This document shows positions 7,309-16,463 of a stretch of 64,000 bases of DNA, one piece after another. Both the position numbers and the translations under genes were made by a program. Every line of letters begins with the position of its first letter. Position 1 is the first letter of the stretch. Origin of the DNA: Candidatus Accumulibacter adjunctus (GTDB taxonomy: Bacteria; Pseudomonadota; Gammaproteobacteria; Burkholderiales; Rhodocyclaceae); contig JFAX01000003.1 in assembly GCA_000585015.1 (NCBI GenBank), positions 90,767 through 154,766 of the forward strand. The letters are read 5' to 3'. The notes below the pieces were generated by a model. The model searched no databases, was not told where the DNA came from, and saw only the letters and a program-made list of their open reading frames with translations.

Positions 7309-8547
7309 ATGACGCTGATGTTCGACCTGAGGAGCGCCATCCTGGCGCTTGCCGACGCGCTCGACCTGGTCGGAGTCAATGATTTCCAGCATGGCAAGCG
7401 GGTGGCGATGATCGCGCGCGAGACGGCGCGCGTGCTGGGTCTGCCGGAGCAGCGTCTCGACCGCATCGTCTGTGCCGGTCTGTTGCACGATGTGGGCGTT
7501 TCTTCCACGGCCGTTCATCGGCGTCTGCTGCGCCAGACCGACTGGCATGACCGCAACGCGCATTGCGAGACCGGCTACCACCTGTTGCGTCCCTTTGCCC
7601 ACCTGTCGCAGCTCGCAAATGCCGTTCGCCATCACCATACGCCGTGGTGCGAACTGCCGCTCGCGCTCGGTGAGTCGGATGCCCTCGACAGCAACCTGAT
7701 CCAGCTCGCCGACCGGGTCGATGGCATGCTGTTGCGGCGCGGCCTCGACAACCCGCTCTTCAACAGGACCGGCATCGTCGAGGCGATCACGGTTCTTGCC
7801 GGCAGCGTCCTGTCGCCGGATGTGACGCGCGCCTTTGCCGCGGCAGCCGCGCGCGAGGCGTTCTGGATTGGACTGGCACCGCGCCATGTCCTGCGCTATC
7901 TCGCCGACCTGGCGCTCAGCGAGTGGCACATCAGCATCGACTTTCCGCAGTTCGGACACGTCGCGCGGTTGATCTCGAGCATCGTCGACGCCAAGAGCCC
8001 CTTCACCGCAGCCCACTCGGTGGGCGTCGCCCGACTCGCGCGCCACCTCGGCGAGCGCGTCGGCTTCGCCGACGATGCGCTGGCAAGGATCGAGGTTGCT
8101 GGCCTGATGCACGATGTCGGCAAACTCTGCGTGCCGGACGAGATCGTCGACAAGCCGGGCAGCCTGACGCCACTCGAGTTTTCGGTCATGGAAAGGCACG
8201 CTTTCGAGACCTACCAGATTCTTCGCCACATCCCTGGCCTGGAGCAGGTTGCGGAGTGGGCGGCCTTCCATCACGAGGCGTTGAACGGCCACGGCTACCC
8301 GTTCCGGCATGATGCCGGGAGGCTATCGACGGAGGCGCGGATCGTTGCCGTTGCCGACGTCTTTCAGGCGCTGGCGCAGGAGCGGCCTTATCGAGGCCAG
8401 CAGCAGGCCGAAGAGATCCCGCCTTTCCTCGACGACTTCGTTCGCCAGGGCGTTCTCGATGGCGATCTGGTCGGCGTCGCCTGCGACGACCTCGACGGCA
8501 GCTGGCGGGCGGCGACCCAGCCGCTGCCCGGCGACGGGGATGCGTGA
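7309..8547 (+). CDS. Dual HD-domain protein with C-terminal HD-GYP (c-di-GMP phosphodiesterase)
   Basis: 412 residues from ATG 7309. An N-terminal HD domain contains GLLHDVGVS and further His residues (AVRHHHTPW). A second, complete HD-GYP domain follows with MHDVGKL, the FHHEALNGHGYP signature (GYP at residues 329-331) and a later ADVFQAL motif. HD-GYP enzymes hydrolyse cyclic di-GMP. No membrane segment or receiver domain is visible, so input may come through the N-terminal HD domain. The start upstream at TTG 7282 is poorer. Overlaps the next gene by 8 bases, indicating co-transcription. Confidence 0.85.
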   Translation: MTLMFDLRSAILALADALDLVGVNDFQHGKRVAMIARETARVLGLPEQRLDRIVCAGLLHDVGVSSTAVHRRLLRQTDWHDRNAHCETGYHLLRPFAHLSQLANAVRHHHTPWCELPLALGESDALDSNLIQLADRVDGMLLRRGLDNPLFNRTGIVEAITVLAGSVLSPDVTRAFAAAAAREAFWIGLAPRHVLRYLADLALSEWHISIDFPQFGHVARLISSIVDAKSPFTAAHSVGVARLARHLGERVGFADDALARIEVAGLMHDVGKLCVPDEIVDKPGSLTPLEFSVMERHAFETYQILRHIPGLEQVAEWAAFHHEALNGHGYPFRHDAGRLSTEARIVAVADVFQALAQERPYRGQQQAEEIPPFLDDFVRQGVLDGDLVGVACDDLDGSWRAATQPLPGDGDA

Positions 8548-9340
8548 GCAGCGGTCGCCAACGGCGTTCGCCGACCTGCCGCCTGTCGCACCGACGCTGG
8601 GCTGGCTGCGTCTGGCGGCGATGGCGGCCGTGCTGCTGTTCTGTGGTGCTGCCTTCGCCGTGCCGCCCCTGTGGGTCGGCCGCTTCGCCGGCAGTGCCGG
8701 TGGTCTGCCCGCCGGCTGGACGGTCGAGCACCTGAACCCCCGCTTCCCGGCGACCGAGTACCGCCAGCGGTTGTGGGATGGCGTTGCCGCCGTCGAGGCG
8801 ACGGCGGTCAGGAGCATGGCGCTGCTCGTCCGGCCGCTGGCGGTTGATCTCGAGATCACGCCGGTTCTCTGCTGGCGCTGGCGCATCGACGCGCCACTGC
8901 TCAATGCCGATCTCGGGAGCAAGGCTGGCGACGACTACGCGGCGCGCGTCTACCTGAGCTTCAGCGTCCCTCCGGCCGCGCTTGGCCTGGCAACCCGCAG
9001 CAAGCTGGCGATTGCGCGCAGCCTCTGGGGAGCCTCGCTTCCCGACGCGGCGATCAACTACGTCTGGGACAACAAACACCCGATTGGCACCTTGCGCGCC
9101 AACGCCTATACGGATCGTGCCCAGCTCGTGGTCCTCGAAAGCGGCGCCGAGAGGGCCGGTCGCTGGGTGACCGAGAGGCGCGACGTGAGCAGTGATCTTC
9201 AGCGCGCTTTCGGCGACCTGCCGGCGCGACTGACCGGGCTGGCGATCGCCAGCGACACGGACAATACCGGCGAGTCCGCACGTGCCGGTTTTGCGGATTT
9301 CCACTTCGTCGCGCGGGACGCAGCCTGCGCCTTTCCTTGA
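8540..9340 (+). CDS. DUF3047 family secreted or membrane-anchored protein
   Basis: 266 residues. A hydrophobic segment WLRLAAMAAVLLFCGAAFAVPP near the N-terminus looks like a signal peptide or anchor. The rest matches the DUF3047 pattern as I remember it: WRWRID, GDDYAARVYLSF, INYVWDNKHPIGTLRANAYTD and IASDTDNTGESARAGFADF. Function of the family is not established. Start ATG 8540 overlaps the HD-GYP gene's stop by 8 bases; the track's start at 8309 would overlap it far more. A response regulator gene follows 9 bases later, so the four genes 7309-11502 may form one unit. Confidence 0.75.
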   Translation: MREQRSPTAFADLPPVAPTLGWLRLAAMAAVLLFCGAAFAVPPLWVGRFAGSAGGLPAGWTVEHLNPRFPATEYRQRLWDGVAAVEATAVRSMALLVRPLAVDLEITPVLCWRWRIDAPLLNADLGSKAGDDYAARVYLSFSVPPAALGLATRSKLAIARSLWGASLPDAAINYVWDNKHPIGTLRANAYTDRAQLVVLESGAERAGRWVTERRDVSSDLQRAFGDLPARLTGLAIASDTDNTGESARAGFADFHFVARDAACAFP

Positions 9341-9349
9341 GTGGGGGCC

Positions 9350-10027
9350 ATGAAAATCCTGATCGTCGAGGACGAGATCAAGACCGGTGACTACCAGAGG
9401 CAGGGGCTGAGCGAGGCGGGGTTCGTCGTCGACCTGGCACGCAACGGGGTGGACGGGCTGCACCTCGCCCTGAGCGAAGTCTATGACCTGGCCATCATCG
9501 ACGTCATGCTGCCGGGGATCGATGGCTGGCAGGTGCTGCAGGGGATCCGTCGCGCCGGCAGCGAGATGCCGGTGTTGTTCCTCAGCGCCCGCGACTCGGT
9601 GGATGATCGGGTGAAGGGGTTGGAACTGGGGGCGGACGACTACCTCGTGAAGCCTTTTGCCTTCGCCGAGCTGCTGGCCCGCGTGCGTACCCTGCTGCGC
9701 CGCCGTGGCAAGGTGAAAGAGCCCGAAACCCTGCACGCCGCCGATCTCGAGCTCGACCTGCTGCGCCGCCGCGTGACACGGGCTGGGCAGCGGATCGACC
9801 TGACGGCGAAGGAGTTCTCGCTCCTCGAGCTGCTGCTGCGTCGCCAGGGCGAGGTGCTGCCGCGGTCGCTGATTGCTTCGCAGGTCTGGGACATGAACTT
9901 CGACAGCGACAGCAACGTCATCGAGGTGGCGATCCGCCGCCTGCGGGCGAAGGTGGATGATGGCTTCGAGCCGAAGCTGATCCGTACGGCGCGGGGCATG
10001 GGCTACGTCATCGAGGCTCCGGCATGA
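9350..10027 (+). CDS. OmpR-family response regulator (CusR/CopR-like)
   Basis: 225 residues: receiver domain with phospho-acceptor Asp51 in IIDVMLPG and the KPF lysine motif ([10 protein letters not shown]), then a winged-helix DNA-binding domain with [12 protein letters not shown] and [11 protein letters not shown]. The opening [25 protein letters not shown] closely follows heavy-metal regulators of the CusR/CopR/IrlR branch. ATG 9350 is preferred over GTG 9341 for this reason. Its stop overlaps the kinase start as ATGA, so the two are translationally coupled. No metal-efflux genes are in the window, so the signal is uncertain. Confidence 0.9.
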   Translation: MKILIVEDEIKTGDYQRQGLSEAGFVVDLARNGVDGLHLALSEVYDLAIIDVMLPGIDGWQVLQGIRRAGSEMPVLFLSARDSVDDRVKGLELGADDYLVKPFAFAELLARVRTLLRRRGKVKEPETLHAADLELDLLRRRVTRAGQRIDLTAKEFSLLELLLRRQGEVLPRSLIASQVWDMNFDSDSNVIEVAIRRLRAKVDDGFEPKLIRTARGMGYVIEAPA

Positions 10028-11502
10028 TCGAACGCGCGGGCAGATCGCTGACCGCGCGGTTGACGCTGCTTTTCGCCGGCGTGTCGACGACCGTCCTGCT
10101 GCTGCTTGGAGTGCTGGTCGGCGTCCTCGTCGAGCGCCACTTCGTCGAGATGGACCTGGTGCTGCTGCAGGGGAAGCTCGAACTGGTCCGTCATGCCTTC
10201 GCCCGTTCGCGTTCGCCAAGGGCTGGCGATGACCTCGGGCAACTGCTCGAAGCGGCATTGGTAGGACACCATGACCTGGCTGTCGAGGTTCGGAGCAGCG
10301 ACCGGACGCTGCTCCATGCGTCGCGTGACGCGGCGATTCCGGAACGGCTGTGGGCGCCGGGCGGCGAAGGCGATGAGCCTCTTGCCTGGCAAGCGGCCGA
10401 TGGTCGTCGTTATCGTGGCATCAGCCGGACCCTGTCGTCGGCGCCTGGCGGCGACACCGGCGCGCTGGTGGCGGTGGCGATCGACCTCAGTCACCATGAG
10501 CATTTCATGCGTTCTTTTCGCCAGGCGCTGTGGTCAGTGGTCGCCTTGGCTGCGCTGCTTTCCGGTGTGCTTGGCTGGCTGGTGGCACGGCGAGGGCTGG
10601 CGCCGCTGCGTGACATCTGCAGCGTTGCCGCCGGCATCACGGCAACCCGGCTGGACCAGCGTCTGACGGCGGCGGCGATTCCGCCGGAGCTGGCGGAAGT
10701 GGTGCAGACGCTCAACGACATGCTGGCACGCCTGGAGGAGTCCTTTCGCCGCCTTGCCAACTTCTCATCCGACCTCGCACACGAACTGCGCACCCCCGTC
10801 TCCAACCTGCTGACGCAGACGCAGGTGACGCTGGCGCGAGAGCGCTCGGCCGACGAGTATCGGGAAGTACTGGTGTCGAATGCCGAAGAACTGGAGCGGC
10901 TGACGCGCACCATCGCCGACATGCTGTTTCTCGCCCGGGCGGACAACGATCTGCTGGTTCCGCATCGCGAGACGATCGAGCTTGCCGACGAAGTGGGCAG
11001 CCTTTGCGAGTTTTACGAGGCACTGGCCGCGGACAGCGGCTTGCATCTGGAGGCGTCCGGATCGGCCATCGTCTGTGGCGACAGGCTGATGCTGCGGCGT
11101 GCCATCAGCAACCTGCTGTCGAATGCCGTCCGCCATGCGGCGCGGGGTGGTCGGGTCACGGTTCATGTGGCCGGCTCGGCAACGGGCGCGGCAGTGGTCC
11201 GTGTCGCCAATGAGGGAGAGACGATCGCCGTCGAACACCTGCCACGCCTGTTCGACCGCTTCTGGCGCGTTGACGGCTCCCGCCAGCACGGCGGGGAGGG
11301 TGCCGGACTGGGGCTGGCGATCGCCCGCTCGATCGCGCGCGCGCACCAGGGAGATATCGCCGTTACCTCCGGCAGTGGGCTGACGGTATTCGAGTTGCGG
11401 CTTCCTGCCGGTTCTGCCACCGGCGAGGCCGTGATGAAGGCATCGCCACCTGGGGAGCATGCCGAAGCCGGCGAGCGACGTGGCATGGCGGCACTTCGCT
11501 GA
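10024..11502 (+). CDS. Heavy-metal-sensor-type histidine kinase
   Basis: 492-residue membrane kinase. Transmembrane helices flank a periplasmic domain: [20 protein letters not shown] near the start and [20 protein letters not shown] before a HAMP region. The phospho-acceptor is His253 in [16 protein letters not shown]. The ATP-binding domain shows [22 protein letters not shown] and [16 protein letters not shown]. Architecture and motif wording match the CusS/IrlS group, consistent with the partner regulator upstream. It ends the probable operon starting at 7309. 228 bases without a gene follow. Confidence 0.9.
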   Translation: MIERAGRSLTARLTLLFAGVSTTVLLLLGVLVGVLVERHFVEMDLVLLQGKLELVRHAFARSRSPRAGDDLGQLLEAALVGHHDLAVEVRSSDRTLLHASRDAAIPERLWAPGGEGDEPLAWQAADGRRYRGISRTLSSAPGGDTGALVAVAIDLSHHEHFMRSFRQALWSVVALAALLSGVLGWLVARRGLAPLRDICSVAAGITATRLDQRLTAAAIPPELAEVVQTLNDMLARLEESFRRLANFSSDLAHELRTPVSNLLTQTQVTLARERSADEYREVLVSNAEELERLTRTIADMLFLARADNDLLVPHRETIELADEVGSLCEFYEALAADSGLHLEASGSAIVCGDRLMLRRAISNLLSNAVRHAARGGRVTVHVAGSATGAAVVRVANEGETIAVEHLPRLFDRFWRVDGSRQHGGEGAGLGLAIARSIARAHQGDIAVTSGSGLTVFELRLPAGSATGEAVMKASPPGEHAEAGERRGMAALR

Positions 11503-11730
11503 TCGAGCCGCCGCGAGAGGAGCAGCCGAACGCGCCCTTGCACGGGCCTGCCCGCAGCGCTGACGGGATCTCTTGGCCCTCCCCAACGGCGGCAATCGCG
11601 GTACTCCAGGGCGTCGCGCACGGTCGCGGAGCTTGGCGACGGAGCTGCATGCGGCTAAACTGCCGTCTCCCGGGATCAGGAAGCAATTCTCGCCAACCGG
11701 GTGGCGCACAGCCTGCGGAGCCCATCAGAG

Positions 11731-12822
11731 ATGCATCGTTCCCTCATCGTATTGCCCGATGACACGGGTCAACCGATTGTTGACGCGATCAACGCGGCCC
11801 GGCGCTCGATTCGAATCAAGATGTTCCTTTTCTCGGACCCATCGCTGCTGGCGGCGGCGATTGCGGCGCAGCAGCGAGGGGTCAGGGTGCGGGTGATCCT
11901 GAACCCGGCGCGCCGCAGTGGCGAAGCGGAGAACAAGGCGAGCCGCAAGATGCTCGAGGAGGGCGGCGTCGAGGTTGCCGACAGCAATCCCGCCTTCGAC
12001 ATCACGCACGAGAAATCACTCGTCGTCGACGACGAGACGGCCTTCGTGCACTCGCTCAACTGGGAAACGAAGAACCTCACCGTGACCCGTGATTACGCGG
12101 TCGTCACGTCGCACCGGCACGAGGTGGATGAGATCGTCCAGTGCTTCGACGCCGACTGGGCGCGCGAAAAATTCGATCCGGGCGAGGAGTCGCACCTGAT
12201 CTGGTGCAACATCAACGGTCGCAATCGCATCGCGCGTTTCATCGACGCGGCCAACGAATCGCTGTTCCTGCAGAACGAGCGCTATCAGGACGAGGTGATC
12301 ATCGAGCGGCTGGTGCGCGCCACCCGCCGCGGCGTCAAGCTGCACGTGCTGGCGCGCCCGATGCACTTCCTCAAGGCCGGCAAGCTGGTCGAAGGTGTCG
12401 AGGGATTGCGCATCCTCGAAGACCTGGGAGCCAAGGTGCACCGCCTCAAGGGACTCAAGCTGCACGCGAAGATGATGCTGGCCGATGGCAAGCGGGCGAT
12501 CGTCGGTTCGATCAACCTGGCGCCCGGCAGCTTCGACAGCCGCCGCGAACTCGCCATCGATGTGCACGACGAGGCGGTCATCAAGCGGCTCGTGGAGGTG
12601 GTCAACCAGGACTGGCACAATTCCCGGCCGCTGGACCTGTCGGACGAAGGACTGCTCGCGGATCTCGCCGAGGACGAGCCGGACGTGGCGGAAATGCTCG
12701 CCCTGGAAGTTCCGCACGGCGGTTCTGCCGAGCATCACCGGCGCAGCGGCGACAGCGGACAGGACGCGCACGCAGGGCACAACGGCCATGGGCATGGGGG
12801 TCACAGGCATCACGGGAATTAG
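11731..12822 (+). CDS. Phospholipase D-like (cardiolipin synthase-type) protein with His-rich tail
   Basis: 363 residues from ATG 11731, with two PLD half-sites. His93/Lys95 sit in THEKSLVVDD and His245/Lys247 in LHAKMMLAD followed by VGSINLAPGSFDSRRE. Both HxKx4D motifs look intact, so it may transfer or hydrolyse phosphodiesters, for example in phospholipids. No transmembrane segment or signal peptide is evident, unlike ClsA. The C-terminus ends in a cluster of His and Gly (HAGHNGHGHGGHRHHGN) that could bind metal. The track's TTG-initiated extension to 11701 cannot be excluded. It stands alone, followed by a terminator-like element. Confidence 0.8.
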   Translation: MHRSLIVLPDDTGQPIVDAINAARRSIRIKMFLFSDPSLLAAAIAAQQRGVRVRVILNPARRSGEAENKASRKMLEEGGVEVADSNPAFDITHEKSLVVDDETAFVHSLNWETKNLTVTRDYAVVTSHRHEVDEIVQCFDADWAREKFDPGEESHLIWCNINGRNRIARFIDAANESLFLQNERYQDEVIIERLVRATRRGVKLHVLARPMHFLKAGKLVEGVEGLRILEDLGAKVHRLKGLKLHAKMMLADGKRAIVGSINLAPGSFDSRRELAIDVHDEAVIKRLVEVVNQDWHNSRPLDLSDEGLLADLAEDEPDVAEMLALEVPHGGSAEHHRRSGDSGQDAHAGHNGHGHGGHRHHGN

Positions 12823-12852
12823 CCATCGCCCAGCGGCGGGGAAAGCAGGCTT

Positions 12853-12887
12853 GCAGCACCGGGATGGGCGCTGCGGGCGTTTTTTTG
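12853..12887 (+). terminator. Probable intrinsic terminator after the PLD-like gene
   Basis: GCAGC (12853-12857) can pair with GCTGC (12870-12874), and CGCCCAGCG at 12827 can also pair imperfectly with CGCTGCGGGCG. A run of seven T follows a G/C-rich stretch. The T-tract is the clearest in the window. Stem choice is uncertain. Confidence 0.5.
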
Positions 12888-12915
12888 ACCACACTGAAAG
12901 AGGAGAAGAGGGCTG

Positions 12916-13425
12916 ATGAGCAATCTGATCGTAGTCGCTTACAAGGACCAGTTCCAGGCAGAGGAAGTCCGCACCAAGCTGCGCAAGCTGCAACAGGATT
13001 ACCTGATCGACCTCGAGGACGCCGTCGTCGCGGTGAAGGACGACAAGGGCAAGGTCAAGCTGCACCAGATGTACAACCTGACGGCCAGCGGCGCCCTCAG
13101 CGGCGGCTTCTGGGGAACGCTGGTCGGCCTCATCTTCATGAATCCGTTGCTTGGCCTGGCGGTCGGCGCTGGTGCGGGCGCCGTTGGCGGAGCACTGACC
13201 GACGTCGGGATCAACAACGACTTCATGAAGGATCTGGCAGCGACCTTCGGCAACGGCACGTCGGTACTCTTCGTGCTCGTCCGCAAGGCGACTCCCGACA
13301 AGGTGCTCGAAGAGTTGCAGGGCACTGGTGGCAAGGTCATCAAGACCTCGCTGACACACGAGGAGGAAGCCAAACTGCAGGCCGTTCTGGACACGGTGCA
13401 GACGCCGCCTGCTGGCGAGGGCTGA
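12916..13425 (+). CDS. DUF1269 membrane protein
   Basis: 169 residues. The start (MSNLIVVAYKDQFQAEEV) and the central Gly/Ala-rich hydrophobic stretch (GFWGTLVGLIFMNPLLGLAVGAGAGAVGGAL) are typical of DUF1269. Family members are small proteins predicted to associate with membranes, of unknown function and often linked to stress. AAAGAGGAGAAGAG lies just before the ATG. The gene sits between a terminator-like element and a DUF4124 protein five bases downstream, so it may be transcribed with the latter. Confidence 0.85.
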   Translation: MSNLIVVAYKDQFQAEEVRTKLRKLQQDYLIDLEDAVVAVKDDKGKVKLHQMYNLTASGALSGGFWGTLVGLIFMNPLLGLAVGAGAGAVGGALTDVGINNDFMKDLAATFGNGTSVLFVLVRKATPDKVLEELQGTGGKVIKTSLTHEEEAKLQAVLDTVQTPPAGEG

Positions 13426-13430
13426 GTCCG

Positions 13431-13985
13431 GTGCGGCGGCAGTCGAGGGAGCCGACATGGCGCAGGCGTCACTTCCTGCTGGCCGGCTTGCTGGTCGTGA
13501 CGCAGCTCGCCGCACAGCCGGTCTACGAAAGCCGCGACCGGGCCGGTCCGGTGTTTTCGGACGTGCCGAGTCCGGGCGCCCGCGAGCTGCAGCTGCCGCC
13601 GGCGAACCTGATGGATTCGTCGGCGGCGACGCCGTTGCCCGCCTCGCCGCCGGCAGCTGCCGCATACACCAGCGTGCAGATCACGCAGCCCGCGGATGGT
13701 GGTACGGTCCATTCGAATACCGGCCAGTTTGCCGTTGCGCTCGCCCTCGAGCCGCCGCTACGACCCGAACGGGGCGATGCCATTGCCGTCCGCCTCGACG
13801 GAGCCGTGCTTCCCGACAGGCGAACGACACTGCAGTTCGACGTCACCGCCGATGAGTGGCAGATGGCGGCTCGCGACCAGGTCGAGCACACGCTCGAAGT
13901 GGCAGTTGTCGACCGGGCTGGCGAGGCGCTTCTGGTCTCCGCTCCGGTGCGCTTCTACGTGCATCGGGCGTTCCGGCGCAACTGA
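13431..13985 (+). CDS. DUF4124-type exported protein
   Basis: 184 residues if translation begins at GTG 13431. The track's 614-residue ORF begins far upstream inside other genes and is an artefact of an open frame. A basic stretch followed by HFLLAGLLVVTQLAAQPVYES forms a signal peptide. After cleavage, VYESRDRAGPVFSDVPSPG resembles the DUF4124 beta-rich motif, and a second beta domain starts at VQITQPADGGTVHSNTGQF. Function unknown; similar proteins are periplasmic. No RBS decides the start clearly. Lies 5 bases after the DUF1269 gene. Confidence 0.7.
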   Translation: MRRQSREPTWRRRHFLLAGLLVVTQLAAQPVYESRDRAGPVFSDVPSPGARELQLPPANLMDSSAATPLPASPPAAAAYTSVQITQPADGGTVHSNTGQFAVALALEPPLRPERGDAIAVRLDGAVLPDRRTTLQFDVTADEWQMAARDQVEHTLEVAVVDRAGEALLVSAPVRFYVHRAFRRN

Positions 13986-14066
13986 AGGCGGCTGCGCCGG
14001 TGACGAGCGCAGGCGCATGATCGAGCCGGCGGTGCTCACGCACCATCAGGCGAGCGAGTTCGAGGC

Positions 14067-14765
14067 ATGAAGATTGCCTACCTGGAGGACGAGCCGGATC
14101 GTGCGGCGACGGTGTGCGAGTGGCTGCGCGCGGCAGCGTGGGAAGTCGAACATTTCAACAGCGGGCTGGCGTGCGTACAGGCGGTCGAGAAACATCCTTA
14201 CGACGTCTGTCTGCTCGACTGGATGGTCCCCGACCTGTCGGGCCTGGAGGTGATGGCGCGGTTGCAGTTCCGGCTGCGGCGATCGATGCCGCCGGTAGTG
14301 TTCACCACCGGTCGCGACAGCGAGGCGGACATCGTCGCGGTGCTGCAGGCCGGGGCTGACGACTATCTCGTCAAGCCCCTTTCGCGTTCCCTGTTGCTGG
14401 CTCGCCTCGATGTGGTGGCGCGCCGCCGCGGCGGCATCGCCGGCGCCTCTCTGCGGCAGGATTTCGGGCGCCTGAGCGTCGATCACGGGCGACGGCAGAT
14501 CGCCGTAGGCGGTGCGCTGGTGACGCTGACCGAGCGCGAAACCGATCTCGCTTTGTACCTGCTGCAGAATGTCGGCCGCGTCCTCAGCCGCGAGCAGCTG
14601 CTGCTCGTCGTCTGGGCCGTGAACCCGCAGGTCGATACGCGCACCATCGACGTGCACGCGAGCAGCCTGCGGCGCAAGCTTGGCCTGACGCCCGAGTTCG
14701 GTTGGCGGCTGTCATCCGTGTACGGCCATGGCTACCGGCTCGAGCGGGAAAGGAACGATCCATGA
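14067..14765 (+). CDS. OmpR-family response regulator of the LysM-FecR/CHASE2 operon
   Basis: 232 residues: receiver domain with Asp51 in LLDWMVPDLSG and the conserved Lys in DDYLVKPLS, then a winged-helix domain (TERETDLALYLLQNVGRVLSR, SVYGHGYRL). The stop overlaps the next gene's ATG (ATGA). The cognate kinase is very probably the CHASE2 kinase two genes downstream. The two share an operon with a LysM-FecR envelope protein, which suggests a cell-envelope signal. Targets cannot be read from the sequence. Confidence 0.88.
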   Translation: MKIAYLEDEPDRAATVCEWLRAAAWEVEHFNSGLACVQAVEKHPYDVCLLDWMVPDLSGLEVMARLQFRLRRSMPPVVFTTGRDSEADIVAVLQAGADDYLVKPLSRSLLLARLDVVARRRGGIAGASLRQDFGRLSVDHGRRQIAVGGALVTLTERETDLALYLLQNVGRVLSREQLLLVVWAVNPQVDTRTIDVHASSLRRKLGLTPEFGWRLSSVYGHGYRLERERNDP

Positions 14766-16417
14766 GGGCGCCCGAGTGGCAGCGGTCATTCTGCGGCCTC
14801 TTGGCCACCTTGTCGCTGTTCCTCTGTCCCGCTGTTCTGGCGCAGTCGCGTGATCAGACGCCGGTGTGGCGGTACACCGTTCGTCCCGGAGATACGCTGA
14901 TCGGCATCGGCGAGCATCTTCTGGTCAATCCGCGACAGTGGCCGGCGGTACAACAGGGCAATCAGGTCGAGGACCCCCATCGGCTGGTACCCGGGACGGT
15001 GCTGCGCATCCCGTCCACCATGCTGCGCCGCGCGCCGGCGGCGGCGACGATCGCAACCCGCAGTGGCCCGGTGCGCTGGCGTCCTGCCGGCGACAGCGAA
15101 TGGCAGGATGCAGCGAGCGGACAGGTGCTGCCGGCGGGGAGCATCGTCGAAACGCTGACCGACGGCAGTGCGCTGCTGCGCCTCGCCGACGGCAGCACGA
15201 TCCTCCTTTCTCCAGGCTCGCGGCTCGTCCTCGACGCACTCGGCGTTTACGCCGGGGGGCTGATGGTCGATTCCCGGCTGCGCCTGCAAGCTGGCCAGAG
15301 CGAGGTCAGGGTGAACCCGACGCGAGCGCCGAACAGGAACCTGCAGATCCACACCCCATCAGCGCAGGTGGTCGTTCGCGGGACGAACTTCCGCGTTGGC
15401 GTCGACAGCGACATGACGCGCGAGGAGACGCTCAGCGGTGTCGTCGGCGTGAACTCGGGTCGCGGCAGCGTGCGGGTTGCACCGGGGCGGGGAACGATCG
15501 TCCGCACTGGCGAGATGCCACTGCCACCGGTCCGCCTGCTGCCGGCGCCGGCGGTTGCCGGTCTGCCGGAGCGCTTCGAGCATCTGCCGTTGCGCTTTCC
15601 GTTGCCACGGCTGGCCGGGGCACAGGCCTGGCTCGGCGAGATCGCCAGCGACGCCACCTTCGACCGCCTGCTGCTCAGTCGCAGCGGATCGGGCTCCTCG
15701 CTGAGCTTCGCCGATCTGCCCAACGGCGACTACGTCCTGCGCTTGCGGGCGATCGATGCGCGCGGACTGCAAGGGCTCGATGCCCTGCACCGCTTTTCCG
15801 TCTTCGCGCGCCCGTTCCCGCCGGTTCTCAATCGTCCGGGCGACGGGGCGACGATTCGTGGTGCGCGGCCAACGTTCATGTGGACCGAGGTGCTCGGCAG
15901 CAGTCGCTACCGGGTCCAGGTGGCGACACAGGCCGATTTCGCGACACCTTTGCACGATGCCGGCAGCGAGCAGGGCACTTGGCAGGCGCCGGCCGACCTG
16001 CCGCTGGGCAGCCTCCACTGGCGCGCCGCGAGCATCGACGCGCGTGGCGAGCAGGGGCCGTGGAGCGCAGCAGCAGCCTTCAGCCACGCGCCGGGCCTGG
16101 TCGAGGTCGATGTCGGCCGGGCGGCGGTCGAGCTGCGATCGGAGTCGCTCCGGCTGAACCTGCCGCCGCCCCCGGAAGGCCTGGTGTACGAGGCTATCCT
16201 GTCTGCCACTGCCGACATGGGTTCGCCGCTGGGCGAAGCGCAATCGGAGGACGGCGCGCTCGAGTTGCCGCGCCCCGATGCCGGGACCTGGTATCTCGGT
16301 GTGCGACTGGTCGACCGCCGCGAGAACATGCCCGGGCCTCTGGCAGTCCGCAAGCTGGAGGTGCCACCGAGTCAATTGTGGTTGTTGCTGCTCCTCTTGC
16401 CGCTGCTCGCTCTCTGA
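14762..16417 (+). CDS. LysM and FecR domain envelope protein with hydrophobic C-terminus
   Basis: 551 residues from ATG 14762. Signal peptide (SFCGLLATLSLFLCPAVLAQS), then a LysM domain (YTVRPGDTLIGIGEHLLVNPRQW) likely to bind peptidoglycan, then a FecR domain (LTDGSALLRLADGSTILLSPGS through VVVRGTNFRVG). Two or three beta-sandwich repeats like Fn3 follow (RFSVFARPFPPVLNRPGDGATIRGARPTF). The protein ends in LWLLLLLLPLLAL with no basic tail. It overlaps the upstream regulator by ATGA and precedes the CHASE2 kinase by 46 bases. Plausible role: an envelope partner that feeds a signal to the kinase; this is inference from operon context. Confidence 0.85.
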   Translation: MRAPEWQRSFCGLLATLSLFLCPAVLAQSRDQTPVWRYTVRPGDTLIGIGEHLLVNPRQWPAVQQGNQVEDPHRLVPGTVLRIPSTMLRRAPAAATIATRSGPVRWRPAGDSEWQDAASGQVLPAGSIVETLTDGSALLRLADGSTILLSPGSRLVLDALGVYAGGLMVDSRLRLQAGQSEVRVNPTRAPNRNLQIHTPSAQVVVRGTNFRVGVDSDMTREETLSGVVGVNSGRGSVRVAPGRGTIVRTGEMPLPPVRLLPAPAVAGLPERFEHLPLRFPLPRLAGAQAWLGEIASDATFDRLLLSRSGSGSSLSFADLPNGDYVLRLRAIDARGLQGLDALHRFSVFARPFPPVLNRPGDGATIRGARPTFMWTEVLGSSRYRVQVATQADFATPLHDAGSEQGTWQAPADLPLGSLHWRAASIDARGEQGPWSAAAAFSHAPGLVEVDVGRAAVELRSESLRLNLPPPPEGLVYEAILSATADMGSPLGEAQSEDGALELPRPDAGTWYLGVRLVDRRENMPGPLAVRKLEVPPSQLWLLLLLLPLLAL

Positions 16418-16463
16418 GCCGCGGTCACGGTCCGGGTGGCGACGCCGAGGAGGTTCTGAGACG

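Noticed and set aside
5713-8310. 865-residue minus-strand ORF antisense to phaE, phaC and the HD-GYP gene
   Set aside because: High GC leaves the opposite frame open; the plus-strand genes have clear motifs, and this frame has an Arg/His-rich composition without domains.
12141-13985. 614-residue plus-strand ORF starting within the PLD-like gene
   Set aside because: Only its C-terminal 184 residues are a real protein (DUF4124 type); the rest is an open frame in another reading frame.
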